In this document: positions 38,418 through 46,522 of the stretch, one piece after another
Numbering within the stretch: the stretch's first letter is position 1
Layout: each line of letters starts with the position of its first letter
Source: Martinezella lusitana
Lineage (GTDB): Bacteria > Pseudomonadota > Alphaproteobacteria > Rhizobiales > Rhizobiaceae
Assembly: GCF_010668395.1 (NCBI RefSeq)
Contig: NZ_WUEY01000003.1
Coordinates: 186,001 to 250,000, forward strand
DNA: 64,000 nt
Direction of reading: 5' to 3'
Notes under the pieces: generated by a model
Seen by the model: the letters and a program-made list of their open reading frames with translations, nothing else
What the model was told of the DNA's origin: nothing
Database searches by the model: none
Program-made: the position numbers and the translations under genes

Positions 38418-38450
38418 AACGTCGCGAGGCCTGCCGAGGCTCGCGACGTT
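38418..38450 (-). terminator. Terminator of FadL-like gene
   Basis: AACGTCGCGAG and CTCGCGACGTT form a perfect 11-bp stem about 55 bases after the stop; on the minus strand it is followed by TCTTTG, a weak T-run. Confidence 0.7.
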
Positions 38451-38503
38451 GACAGCGAGATGGAGAGATTGTCGGAAAGCCCCTTCAATCCAAAGGCTTG
38501 TCG

Positions 38504-39766
38504 TCAGAAGCTCACTTTGACCGACGTCTGAAGAGCGGCAAACAAGTCGTTGCCGAAGCTGTAGGTCGCATCGTTGCCATAGACGATGCCGCCGCGGGTA
38601 ACCGGTCCGGACTTGCCGCTGGTCATCAGGCCCAAAGCGCCGCCGAAATTGAACTGAACATGCTCGGTCGCCTTATAGGCAACGCCTGCGCCGACGGTCC
38701 AGGAGTCCGAGTTTATGCCATAGCCGTCACTCGTTCCACGATCCCAGGTCAGGCTGACCGCGCCGCTCCATTTGTCATTGAACTTGTGTCCGACGCCGCC
38801 GGTGACGGTCCAGCCGTCACGATACAGGAGATCGAGCGAAGTCAGTTCGGTCGGGCTGCCGGTCTTGCAGGAAGCGACACCGCGCGTCGAGCTCGGGCAC
38901 AGCGCGATGCTCTGCAGCACGCTCCAATTCGTCCACTTGACCGAACCGAAGGCGAGCCAATCAGGCGCGATGCCGGTCTGCACCTTCCACTCCAGCGAAT
39001 CGGGAGCATCGGCCGAGCCGAAAACGGAGGTGAGCTTGCCACCGAAACCCGGGACCACGGGCGGCGGCACCTCGGTCAGATCGACGCTGCCCTTCAGGTT
39101 GTCGTACTTGACCCGGCTGTTATAGACGAGGCTCGTGCGGAACGCATATTCCGGAATCTCATAGGCAACACCGGCGCGCCAGCCCCAGCCGTGGCCATCG
39201 ACGTCAAGCGAACCCACGCCGTCGTAGACAGCGGATATCGGCGCCGGAGTATCGTAAACCAGGCGCGACTTGTAGCCGCTGACCTCCTGGTAGAAGCCGC
39301 CGCCGATCAGGCGCAGCTGTCCGGGGCCCGCATCGAACTTGTATGAGCAGGTGGCCGAGTAGTTGTTGGTGCGCACCTTGGTCTCGATTTCGTTGTTGGC
39401 ACCGGCCCAGTTCTGGCCCTCGTTGAGATGCCCGCCGAACGGCTGGGAGTAGTCGGCCATGCAGTCGATGTCATCCGTGATGCCGATCTTGAAGCCGACA
39501 TAGGGGATTGCGTAATTTTCCGACGAATCGGTCGAACGGCTGCGACCATTGAGATTGCCGTCGGATGGATTGATATCCTTGGCGTTCTTGAGCTTGCGAT
39601 CCGGCATGACATAGGTCACGCCGGACTCGAAGACATAACGCCCCTTGTCGAAGAGCAGATCAATGTCATAGCCGCCGCGATCAAGGCCGCCCGCGAAAGC
39701 GGCGCTCGCGAAAGACGAGCTTATGACGAGTGCAACCGCGCCCCTCAACGCAACAGAAAATGCCAT
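38504..39766 (-). CDS. OmpP1/FadL family outer-membrane protein
   Basis: 420 residues with a signal peptide (VALVISSSFASAAFA) and a predicted beta-barrel ending in SVKVSF, with terminal Phe as the BAM signal. The N-terminal GGLDRGGYDIDLLFD and alternating beta strands fit long-chain fatty acid transporters of the FadL family; it contains several Cys residues in predicted loops. Start at 39766 chosen because GGGGGAGA precedes it and the signal peptide begins there. No fatty-acid gene adjoins, so the transported substrate is unproven. Confidence 0.82.
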   Translation of the reverse strand: MAFSVALRGAVALVISSSFASAAFAGGLDRGGYDIDLLFDKGRYVFESGVTYVMPDRKLKNAKDINPSDGNLNGRSRSTDSSENYAIPYVGFKIGITDDIDCMADYSQPFGGHLNEGQNWAGANNEIETKVRTNNYSATCSYKFDAGPGQLRLIGGGFYQEVSGYKSRLVYDTPAPISAVYDGVGSLDVDGHGWGWRAGVAYEIPEYAFRTSLVYNSRVKYDNLKGSVDLTEVPPPVVPGFGGKLTSVFGSADAPDSLEWKVQTGIAPDWLAFGSVKWTNWSVLQSIALCPSSTRGVASCKTGSPTELTSLDLLYRDGWTVTGGVGHKFNDKWSGAVSLTWDRGTSDGYGINSDSWTVGAGVAYKATEHVQFNFGGALGLMTSGKSGPVTRGGIVYGNDATYSFGNDLFAALQTSVKVSF

Positions 39767-40117
39767 AGTATCTCCCCCACTGGTGCATTCATTTGCCCGA
39801 TTGTTGCGACGATCGCTTGAATTGGCAATGCAGCCAGCAAGTGCTCCAAACATGGAAAGGAATGATTGATTTACGTAAGAAAATGAACACCACCTCCGAA
39901 AATCTGCGGGATTAGGTAAATTTTTCTTTTTAAATCGCATTGCTGGCCCCACTTAGATTTTCATTCTTAGCTGCAACAATTCTGTAACAATCTGACAACA
40001 GTTCAGCTTTTCGAGAATGCCCACTGAATTTAGGGGTAGTCTGTTTCGCCTGTGCGAAGCTGGCGGTGGATCGAAGCCCGCAATCCAATCAATCCACACC
40101 GAATCGAGCGCGCAAAC
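39767..40117. other. AT-rich promoter region of the FadL-like gene
   Basis: 351 bases, notably richer in A and T than its surroundings at 39,880-40,015, with several T-runs. No gene seen. Confidence 0.4.
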
Positions 40118-40151
40118 AAAAAGGCACGCGGCAAATGCCGCGTGCCTTTTT
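40118..40151. terminator. Terminator of valS (bidirectional form)
   Basis: AAAAAGGCACGCGGCA and TGCCGCGTGCCTTTTT are perfect 16-bp arms around two A residues, directly after the valS stop. Confidence 0.93.
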
Positions 40152-40176
40152 CATGAAATGCCTGAGGTCTTCCTGC

Positions 40177-43020
40177 TTAGCCGGCCTCGCTCACCCGGGC
40201 CAGCGCCACCTTGAGGCTGGATTGCTGCCCTTCGAGCTCGGCAAGGCGCTCGCGCTCGGCGGCGACGACATCCGGATTGGCGTTCGCAACGAACTTCTCG
40301 TTCGAAAGCTTACCGGCGATGCGGGCAATCTCCTGCTCGTTCTTGCCGATCGCCTTTTCAAGACGGGCCTTTTCGGCGGAGAGATCGATAAGGCTGCCGA
40401 GCGGGAGGCAGACCGTCGCCTCGCCGACGATGATCTGCGCGGCGCCCTTCGGCGCGGTATCGGCAAGCGAGATCGTTTCGACGCGCGCGAGGCGCTTGAT
40501 GGCGGCATCGTGACGGAACAGGCGCTCGCGCGTCAGGCTGTTCGCATCCACAACGACCAGCGGCGCGGTCGCTGCAGGCGGCACGTTCATCTCCGAACGA
40601 ACCGAGCGGATGCCGGAGACGAGATCGATCAGCCAGTTGATTTCGTCGGCCGCAACATCGTCGGCATAGGAAGGCGCCGGCCATTCCGCATGGCAAATCA
40701 ACCCCTCGCGCTCCTTGCCCTCGCCCGCCGTGTGCGCCCAGAGCTCTTCGGTCATGAAGGGCATGAACGGGTGCAGCAGCTTGTAGGTCTCTTCGAGAAC
40801 ATAGGCCGCGCAGGACTGGCCTTCGGCCTTGGCGTTCTCGTCGTCGCCGTTGAAGATCGGCTTCAGCAGCTCGAGATACCAGTCGCAGAACTGATTCCAG
40901 ATGAAGCGATAGAGCACGCTCGCGGCGTCGTTGAAGCGGAAGCTTTGCAGCGCCTCGGTGACATCGCGCTCCGCGCGCGCCAGCTCGGTCAGGATCCAGC
41001 GATTGACGGTAAGCTCCGCGGCTTCCGGAACGAAGTGCGGATCGCTCTTGGCGCCGTTCATCTCGGCAAAGCGCGTGGCGTTCCACAGCTTGGTGCCGAA
41101 ATTGCGGTAGCCGGCGATGCGGGCCGGATCGAGCTTCACGTCACGGCCCTGCGCGGCCATGATCGCCAGCGTAAAGCGCAGCGAATCGGCGCCGTACTGG
41201 TCGATCAGTTCGAGCGGGTCGATGACGTTGCCCTTGGACTTCGACATCTTCTGCCCGTTCTTGTCGCGCACCAGGGCGTGGACATAGACGGTGTTGAACG
41301 GCTCGACGGGTTCGCCATTCTCATCCTTCATGAAGTGAAGGCCCATCATCATCATGCGGGCGACCCAGAAGAAGATGATGTCGAAACCGGTGACGAGGAC
41401 GTTCGTCGGATAATAGCGCGCCAGTTCCGGCGTCTCATCCGGCCAGCCGAGCGTGGAGAACGGCCAGAGAGCGGAGGAGAACCAGGTGTCGAGCACGTCT
41501 TCGTCGCGCGTCAGGATTTCGCCCGGCTTGAAGTTCTCCAGCAGGTCCTCGACATAGGCCTTCATCGGCCCTTCGTGCGAGAGATAGTGCTGGATTGCCG
41601 CCTGCAGGGCTTCTTCCTCGGTCTTTTCGACAAAAACCTGGCCATCCGGTCCATACCACGCAGGAATCTGGTGACCCCACCAGAGTTGACGCGAGACGCA
41701 CCACGGCTGGATGTTTTCCATCCAGTCGTAATAGGTCTTGTCCCAGCTCTTCGGGACGAGCTTGGTGCGGCCTTCGCGAACGGAGGCGATCGCCGGCTCG
41801 GCGAGCGTCTTGGCGTCGACATACCATTGCTCGGTCAAGCGCGGCTCGATCGGCACGCCGCCGCGATCGCCGTGCGGAACCATGTGCTTGTGCGGCTCGA
41901 TCCTGTCGAGCAAGCCGGACTCTTCGAAAATGCGGACGATGATCTTGCGGGCCTCGAAACGATCGGTGCCTTCCAGCTCATCCCAGGCGCCATGCAGGGC
42001 AGCGGGATTGTCGAGACCCTCGAGGAAATCCTCGTTGTCCTTGATGGTGATCGTGGCTTCCGGCGTCAGGATGTTGACGACCCGCAGGCCGCGACGCTTG
42101 CCGACGTCGAAGTCGTTGAAATCATGCGCCGGCGTCATCTTGACCGCGCCTGTTCCGGCCGTCGGATCCGGATACTCGTCAGCGACGATCGGGATGCGGC
42201 GGCCGACGATCGGCAGGATCACATGCTTGCCGACGATCGACTTGTAGCGTTCGTCTTCCGGATTGACCGCAACGCCGGTATCGCCGAGCATGGTTTCGGG
42301 ACGCGTGGTCGCGACGACGAGGTAGTCGCGCGTTTCCCATTCGGTCGGCTTGCCCTCGTCATCGAAGGCGACCGGATGCTGATAGGTGACGCCCGGCTCC
42401 AGCGGATAGCGCAGGTACCAGAGGTTGCCGTTGACCTCGTGCTGCTCGACCTCGATGTCCGAAATCGCGGTCAGCATCTTCGGATCCCAGTTGACCAGCC
42501 GCTTGTCGCGATAGATCAGGCCTTCCTTGTAGAGCGTGACAAAGACTTCGAGAACGGCCTTCGACAGCCCCTCGTCCATGGTGAAGCGTTCGCGCGACCA
42601 GTCGCAGGAAGCGCCGAGACGCTTGAGCTGGTTGAAGATCAAGCCGCCCGATTCAGCCTTCCATTCCCAGACCTTCTCGATGAAGGCCTCGCGACCCATC
42701 TTGTGGCGATCCGGCAGCTGCCTTTCGGCCAGCCGGCGCTCGACGACCATCTGCGTGGCGATGCCGGCATGGTCCATGCCGGGCTGCCAGAGAACGTCCT
42801 TGCCGCGCATGCGCTCGAAACGCACCATGATGTCCTGCAGCGTGTTGTTCAGCGCATGGCCCATGTGCAGCGAACCGGTCACGTTCGGCGGCGGAATGAC
42901 GATGGTGAAGGTTTCAGCGCCCGGCTTGGCGTTCGCACCGGCGCGAAAAGCGTCGGCTTCATCCCATTTTTGGGCGATCTTCGGTTCGACGGTGGCGGAA
43001 TCATAGGTTTTGTCGAGCAT
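40177..43020 (-). CDS. valS: Valyl-tRNA synthetase
   Basis: 947 residues, class I synthetase with editing domain. HIGH motif reads HMGHALNNT near residue 43, the KMSKS motif is KMSKSKGNV, and the C-terminal coiled-coil arm typical of ValRS (LSAEKARLEKAIGKNEQEIARI) is present. The ATG at 43020 matches homologue starts. Downstream of popZ, separated by a terminator. Confidence 0.97.
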   Translation of the reverse strand: MLDKTYDSATVEPKIAQKWDEADAFRAGANAKPGAETFTIVIPPPNVTGSLHMGHALNNTLQDIMVRFERMRGKDVLWQPGMDHAGIATQMVVERRLAERQLPDRHKMGREAFIEKVWEWKAESGGLIFNQLKRLGASCDWSRERFTMDEGLSKAVLEVFVTLYKEGLIYRDKRLVNWDPKMLTAISDIEVEQHEVNGNLWYLRYPLEPGVTYQHPVAFDDEGKPTEWETRDYLVVATTRPETMLGDTGVAVNPEDERYKSIVGKHVILPIVGRRIPIVADEYPDPTAGTGAVKMTPAHDFNDFDVGKRRGLRVVNILTPEATITIKDNEDFLEGLDNPAALHGAWDELEGTDRFEARKIIVRIFEESGLLDRIEPHKHMVPHGDRGGVPIEPRLTEQWYVDAKTLAEPAIASVREGRTKLVPKSWDKTYYDWMENIQPWCVSRQLWWGHQIPAWYGPDGQVFVEKTEEEALQAAIQHYLSHEGPMKAYVEDLLENFKPGEILTRDEDVLDTWFSSALWPFSTLGWPDETPELARYYPTNVLVTGFDIIFFWVARMMMMGLHFMKDENGEPVEPFNTVYVHALVRDKNGQKMSKSKGNVIDPLELIDQYGADSLRFTLAIMAAQGRDVKLDPARIAGYRNFGTKLWNATRFAEMNGAKSDPHFVPEAAELTVNRWILTELARAERDVTEALQSFRFNDAASVLYRFIWNQFCDWYLELLKPIFNGDDENAKAEGQSCAAYVLEETYKLLHPFMPFMTEELWAHTAGEGKEREGLICHAEWPAPSYADDVAADEINWLIDLVSGIRSVRSEMNVPPAATAPLVVVDANSLTRERLFRHDAAIKRLARVETISLADTAPKGAAQIIVGEATVCLPLGSLIDLSAEKARLEKAIGKNEQEIARIAGKLSNEKFVANANPDVVAAERERLAELEGQQSSLKVALARVSEAG

Positions 43021-43085
43021 TTTATGACCGGATCTAGAGGACTGGGTGATGCGGGTTGTAAATAGGATGGCTGTGGGCAAGTCAA

Positions 43086-43115
43086 TAAAAAAGCCGCCCC
43101 GGAGCCCGGAGCGGC
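43086..43115 (-). terminator. Terminator of popZ
   Basis: On the minus strand GCCGCTCCGG pairs with CCGGGGCGGC (one G-U) and is followed by TTTTTT. Confidence 0.88.
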
Positions 43116-43143
43116 GGATCGGCGAACCGAAGGCTCAGGCTTG

Positions 43144-44016
43144 TCAGCGACGCGGGCCGCGGGCCACTCGCTCGATTTCCTCGCGCACGAGACGTTCGAC
43201 AAGCGTCGGCAGATTATCGTCCAGCCATTCCTGGAGCATGGGCCGCAGCATTTCCTGGGCCAGTTCATCGAGAGAGCGACGCGGGCCGCCATCGATGATG
43301 GCCGCGAGCTCTTCGAACGAACGGGCGACCTGCGCGCCGGCGGATTCGGACATCAGCGCGGGTGCCGATGCGGGCTGTATCGACGGCGCGGAAGCTTCCA
43401 TCTCGACCGCAACGGTTGCGGGCAGTTCCGGCGCCTGGAAAATCGATGCCTCGACGGGTGCGGCCAGCTGAGGCGCTGGAGCAGCGGCCATCGGCTTCAA
43501 CTCTTCCATCTCAGGCTCGACCCTGACTTCGGCCAGAGCCTGAACCGCTGTCGGAGCAACCGGAGCAGGATCGGCAACGGCGTGCCTCAAGGGAAAATCG
43601 GCAACCGGCTCGACATGAGCTTCGGCAATGCGGGCGGCGATGGCCGGCGGCAATTCGCGCGGCTGGGGAGGCTCGCGTCCGGCATTCAGCAATGCGGCGG
43701 TATTTCGTTCGGACGCGGCACGGACACGCGCGGCGACATCGGCCAGCGAAAGGCCGCGACCGGCGCTTTCCGGTTCGGCAACGGGCATCTGCGAGTTTGC
43801 TGCGACGAAACGCGGTTCCTGCTCCGCGGCGCGGGCGCGATCGGCGGCCGCGAACTCCTCGTCGACGGTCAACTGGATATCGTCGTCGCGGGAAGTGGCA
43901 AAATGCGGCGCGGGAATCGGCTTGGCGCCCACGGGTTCGTTGCTTTCGATGATCCTGCGGATCGACGCCAGGATCTCTTCCATGGACGGTTCACGCACTA
44001 CATTTGGCTGAGCCAT
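43144..44016 (-). CDS. popZ: Polar organising protein PopZ (DUF2497)
   Basis: 290 residues. Conserved N-terminal helix PSMEEILASIRRIIES, a long acidic Ala/Pro-rich disordered middle, and the conserved C-terminal DUF2497 helices (RSLDELAQEMLRPMLQEWLDDNLPTLVERLVREEIERVAR). This is the PopZ plan: client-binding N-terminus, disordered spacer, oligomerisation C-terminus. PopZ scaffolds a cell pole, tethering ParB and, in Rhizobiales, the growth pole. Start at 44016 preferred because GGGG sits at proper distance; an ATG two codons earlier is possible. Confidence 0.92.
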   Translation of the reverse strand: MAQPNVVREPSMEEILASIRRIIESNEPVGAKPIPAPHFATSRDDDIQLTVDEEFAAADRARAAEQEPRFVAANSQMPVAEPESAGRGLSLADVAARVRAASERNTAALLNAGREPPQPRELPPAIAARIAEAHVEPVADFPLRHAVADPAPVAPTAVQALAEVRVEPEMEELKPMAAAPAPQLAAPVEASIFQAPELPATVAVEMEASAPSIQPASAPALMSESAGAQVARSFEELAAIIDGGPRRSLDELAQEMLRPMLQEWLDDNLPTLVERLVREEIERVARGPRR

Positions 44017-44203
44017 ATTCATCCCCGTTTTCCCATATCCAGCGACCGGAAACTCGCCAACGCGGTAGCCGAATCAGGGCCACCCTAGATGACTGTCTTC
44101 GGGAAAAAAATCACCTGGAAAGCACTAAACCCGGTGATGCACAGTTTTGTTACGATCACAACGAATCGCTTTGCTGCCCCTGATTCTGCCACAGGCGCCG
44201 CCA

Positions 44204-44229
44204 ATACAAAACAGGCGCCCGAAGGCGCC
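44204..44229 (-). terminator. Terminator of the Pcm-like methyltransferase gene
   Basis: On the minus strand GGCGCC-TTCG-GGCGCC is followed by TGTTTTG, 35 bases after the stop. Confidence 0.85.
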
Positions 44230-44263
44230 CGTCGCAAGTCGGATCAGCGAACCGCTCGGGAAG

Positions 44264-44932
44264 TCAGAATACGAATTCCTTGGCCTTGGCGAAGCCCGGA
44301 AGCGGCTTGATCGATGCGTTGAAGAAGACGTTTTCCGAGAAGGCGCCGCGTTCACGCATGAAAACGGTCGCGCGCGCGGCATGGCCATAGCCGATCACCG
44401 TAATCAGGCGGCCGTCTTCGCTGAGCTGATCCAGCAGCCCCTGCGGCAGCTGCTCGATCGAGCCGTCGATGAAAATAACGTCGTAGGGGGCGTTGCCGGC
44501 GTGGCCCTTTTCGAGGTCGCCGGTCACGACCGTAACATTGCCGTAGCCGAGCGCCGCGATGTTGGCCTTTGCCTGGGCGGCAAGATCCTCATCGCTTTCG
44601 AGAGCGACGACCTTCTCGGCGAGAAGCGACAGGATGGCGGATACATATCCGGTGCCGCAGCCGATATCGAGAACCTTGTCCTGCGTGGTGATGACGCCAA
44701 GCTGCAGAAGCTTGGCAAGCGGCGAAGCTTCCATCAGAAAGCGCGGAGCCTTGCCGGACGCAGCCGCGGCAATTTCGATATCGCAGTCGATATAGGCAAG
44801 AAGCTTCGACTTCTCCGGCACGAAATTCTCGCGCGGCACCGTCAAAAAGGCATTCAACACGGAATGGGAGGTGACATCCGTGGTCCGGATCTGGTTCTCG
44901 ACCATCTTCACGCGCGCTGCTTCGAAATCCAT
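44264..44932 (-). CDS. Protein-L-isoaspartate methyltransferase-family protein
   Basis: 222 residues, second Pcm-like methyltransferase of the window. The SAM-binding motif VLDIGCGTGYVSAILS is near residue 87, and the acidic motif II follows (VVALESDEDLA). The N-terminal region (ARVKMVENQIRTTDVTS) differs from the pcm at 21903, and the C-terminal substrate region is divergent, so the substrate may not be isoaspartate. It ends with its own terminator. Confidence 0.85.
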   Translation of the reverse strand: MDFEAARVKMVENQIRTTDVTSHSVLNAFLTVPRENFVPEKSKLLAYIDCDIEIAAAASGKAPRFLMEASPLAKLLQLGVITTQDKVLDIGCGTGYVSAILSLLAEKVVALESDEDLAAQAKANIAALGYGNVTVVTGDLEKGHAGNAPYDVIFIDGSIEQLPQGLLDQLSEDGRLITVIGYGHAARATVFMRERGAFSENVFFNASIKPLPGFAKAKEFVF

Positions 44933-45293
44933 CTTATCCTCTTGCGCCCTTCATTCCCGAACGGGCCAGCTCTACTTTCTGTTACGGGTGTCTTAATCGC
45001 CTGACGCCGCGCTTTCAAGGCATTGCGGCAACGGGTGTGGAGATTCATGACCAGGCGTCGCCCACGGACAACAATCGACGCCTTCAATTTCCGACATGCG
45101 CCTTTTCGACATCGCCCCTTGCCGCCAGCTTCGGGCAGAATCCCGGTGCGTCAAATCGGGATATCCGTTAGCAAAATGTTAACTTCGCAGGACCACGCTC
45201 CAATATATTGGACCGCCTGGGTATGGTGACCAATCAACCTTCCGGCCCGAAGCCCCTCGGGTTAAGAGCAAAATCGAATAGAAGGTGGCTGGG
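44933..45293. other. Gene-free region with a perfect 14-bp palindrome
   Basis: No gene. TCCAATATATTGGA (45199-45212) is a perfect palindrome and likely operator for the plus-strand genes that follow. Confidence 0.45.
45199..45212. promoter_or_regulatory. Perfect 14-bp palindrome, candidate operator
   Basis: TCCAATATATTGGA reads identically on both strands. It lies 81 bases before the mini-ORF and 173 bases before the Rap1a/Tai-like gene. The regulator is unknown. Confidence 0.45.
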
Positions 45294-45377
45294 ATGCCTG
45301 TCTCTCTCGTTCTTTTCGTCGTAACCTCGCTGCCGCTGGTGGTCTTTCTGGCCGCCAGCCTTTCCTCGATGATGTAG
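45294..45377 (+). CDS. Possible 27-residue membrane mini-protein
   Basis: MPVSLVLFVVTSLPLVVFLA then ASLSSMM. Almost the whole chain is one hydrophobic helix. AGGTGG lies about six bases upstream of the ATG, and the stop is 8 bases before the next gene, as in an operon. No family recognised; too short to support by similarity. It may be a leader peptide or a small membrane protein. Confidence 0.4.
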   Translation: MPVSLVLFVVTSLPLVVFLAASLSSMM

Positions 45378-45385
45378 GTTTCCGA

Positions 45386-45811
45386 ATGAGGCTTTCGCTC
45401 TCCGTCGCAGCGCTTCTCCTTCTCTTACCCCAGATCGCATTGAGCGAAGAAGCACCGCAGGAGACGGCCCCGATCATCGGGCATGTCGTGACGGGCAAGC
45501 AGCTCGACGAATGGTGCGAGGAAGATCGCACGCTTGCCTCGGTCTACATTCAAGGCATTCTCGACGAAGCCCAGCGGACGAAGAACCTGACGATCCGCGC
45601 CACCAAGCAGACGCCGAAGAATTCGTCGCGCTACGAGCGCTATCTTCAGCAGTTCGTCGGCGCCTTCTGTCTGCCACCCGATCTCAGCAATGCGAAAGCC
45701 ACGGCAATCGCCTGCAAGTGGATGGCGGAACATTCATGGCAGCTCGAGCGGCCCGCCAGCTCGCTGATCGCCCGCTCCTACAAGTTCGCTTTTCCATGTC
45801 TTGAGGAATAG
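45386..45811 (+). CDS. Secreted Rap1a/Tai-like protein
   Basis: 141 residues. Signal peptide at residues 1-20 (cleavage near IALS-EE). The mature part has the Rap1a/Tai immunity-protein pattern: GKQLDEWCEEDRTLASVYIQGILDEA, a second Cys in AFCLPPDL, and a C-terminal helix ending FAFPC. The family neutralises type VI peptidoglycan amidase effectors in some enterobacteria, but most members are orphan. No effector or secretion gene is nearby, so an immunity role is not supported by context. Confidence 0.72.
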   Translation: MRLSLSVAALLLLLPQIALSEEAPQETAPIIGHVVTGKQLDEWCEEDRTLASVYIQGILDEAQRTKNLTIRATKQTPKNSSRYERYLQQFVGAFCLPPDLSNAKATAIACKWMAEHSWQLERPASSLIARSYKFAFPCLEE

Positions 45812-45939
45812 CCGTATCTCACGCTGCCCGACGATCGCTCAAAACCTGTTCGGGAGCAGTCCGGGCGGCCCAAACGGAGATCGAAGGCACCGCGGCTGAG
45901 CTAATTCCCGGTGCCGGCAAACGCCGCTTCTCATCCCCG

Positions 45940-45967
45940 TTGACAATTACTAAGTCACACTTATAAT
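45940..45967 (+). promoter_or_regulatory. Consensus sigma-70 promoter
   Basis: TTGACA (45940-45945), 16-base spacer, TATAAT (45962-45967). Both hexamers are perfect consensus, which is rare in a GC-rich alphaproteobacterium. Predicted transcription start near 45974. No plus-strand gene follows before tRNA-Cys. Confidence 0.65.
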
Positions 45968-45973
45968 TAGGAT

Positions 45974-46047
45974 GCTGAATTTGATTGACCTCTAGTCCAG
46001 CAAAAGGCGGTCCAGTTTTTTCCCTAGACTGGACCGCTTCTGCTTTT
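45974..46047 (+). ncRNA. Candidate ~74-nt small RNA
   Basis: A consensus promoter ends six bases upstream, and the unit closes with an intrinsic terminator. No ribosome-binding site or open frame is visible between them. Upstream of the terminator, TAGTCCAG (45993-46000) can compete for the CTGGAC arm, so an alternative fold exists. Family not recognised. Could instead be an attenuated leader of a lost gene. Confidence 0.5.
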
Positions 46048-46300
46048 TAAGGGCGCCAAACTCCCCACTCCTCTTTGAATGCATTATTTGGCGGACCTCG
46101 GCCGGCACGAGATGACGGCGAACGTCCGGATCTTTATGAAAAGCTGAGATTCCGGTCGATGGATCCCGCTGCTTTGGCTCCACCGTCGCATATTCAGGCG
46201 GCAGGCAGGAGGTTTCGCTCATCCCAATCGTCGTCGTAACCGCTACTGTCTGACGGTGCCCAAATCTTCGAAGGCCATTTTGAATTAGCGCGACCTCCAT
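45992..46300 (-). CDS. Doubtful hypothetical frame
   Basis: 102 codons, basic, no signal peptide or recognisable family. The last eight codons coincide with the arms of the candidate sRNA terminator, and there is no Shine-Dalgarno before the ATG. Kept only as a possibility. Confidence 0.15.
   Translation of the reverse strand: MEVALIQNGLRRFGHRQTVAVTTTIGMSETSCLPPEYATVEPKQRDPSTGISAFHKDPDVRRHLVPAEVRQIMHSKRSGEFGALKKQKRSSLGKKLDRLLLD
46007..46047 (+). terminator. Terminator of the candidate small RNA
   Basis: GCGGTCCAGT (46007-46016) pairs perfectly with ACTGGACCGC (46028-46037), followed by TTCTGCTTTTT. Confidence 0.7.
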
Positions 46301-46344
46301 TCGAGGATCAGTGTTGCCACCTTCCTGGAGAACAATTGGAAAAC

Positions 46345-46384
46345 GTTCATTCGGAATGAAAAAAGGACGGAATTCAGAATGAAC
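46345..46384. repeat. Imperfect 12-bp inverted repeat
   Basis: GTTCATTCGGAA (46345-46356) and TTCAGAATGAAC (46373-46384), one mismatch, 16-base spacing. Located 65-104 bases upstream of tRNA-Cys. Confidence 0.4.
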
Positions 46385-46448
46385 CCTCTTGCGGTTTTCT
46401 TTGGATCATTCTAAATCCGCGCCACCACAACGCAAATTGCTTTCGGAT

Positions 46449-46522
46449 GGCCTCGTGGCGGAGTGGTTACGCAGAGGACTGCAAATCCTTGCACCCCGGT
46501 TCGATTCCGGGCGAGGCCTCCA
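46449..46522 (+). tRNA. tRNA-Cys (anticodon GCA)
   Basis: 74 nt with acceptor stem GGCCTCG/CGAGGCC, anticodon loop CTGCAAA giving GCA, T-arm CCCCGGTTCGATTCCGGG and encoded CCA end. It borders a gene-poor region, but no duplicated tRNA 3' end was found downstream. Confidence 0.96.

Larger units (their letters stand above)
45812..46448. other. Gene-poor region upstream of tRNA-Cys
   Basis: Contains the candidate sRNA unit (45940-46050) and a 12-bp inverted repeat (46345-46356 with 46373-46384, one mismatch). A minus-strand frame (45992-46300, 102 codons) lacks a ribosome-binding site and any family resemblance. Confidence 0.45.

Noticed and set aside
40066..43065. Very long open frame antisense to valS (about 1000 codons), and a similar one antisense to serS/tatCB at 23271-26336
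   Set aside because: They mirror real conserved genes on the other strand; long antisense frames are expected from GC-rich codon bias, and the translations resemble no protein family.
46449..46522. tRNA-Cys as integration site of a genomic island
   Set aside because: No integrase gene and no duplicated tRNA 3' end found in the following kilobase.
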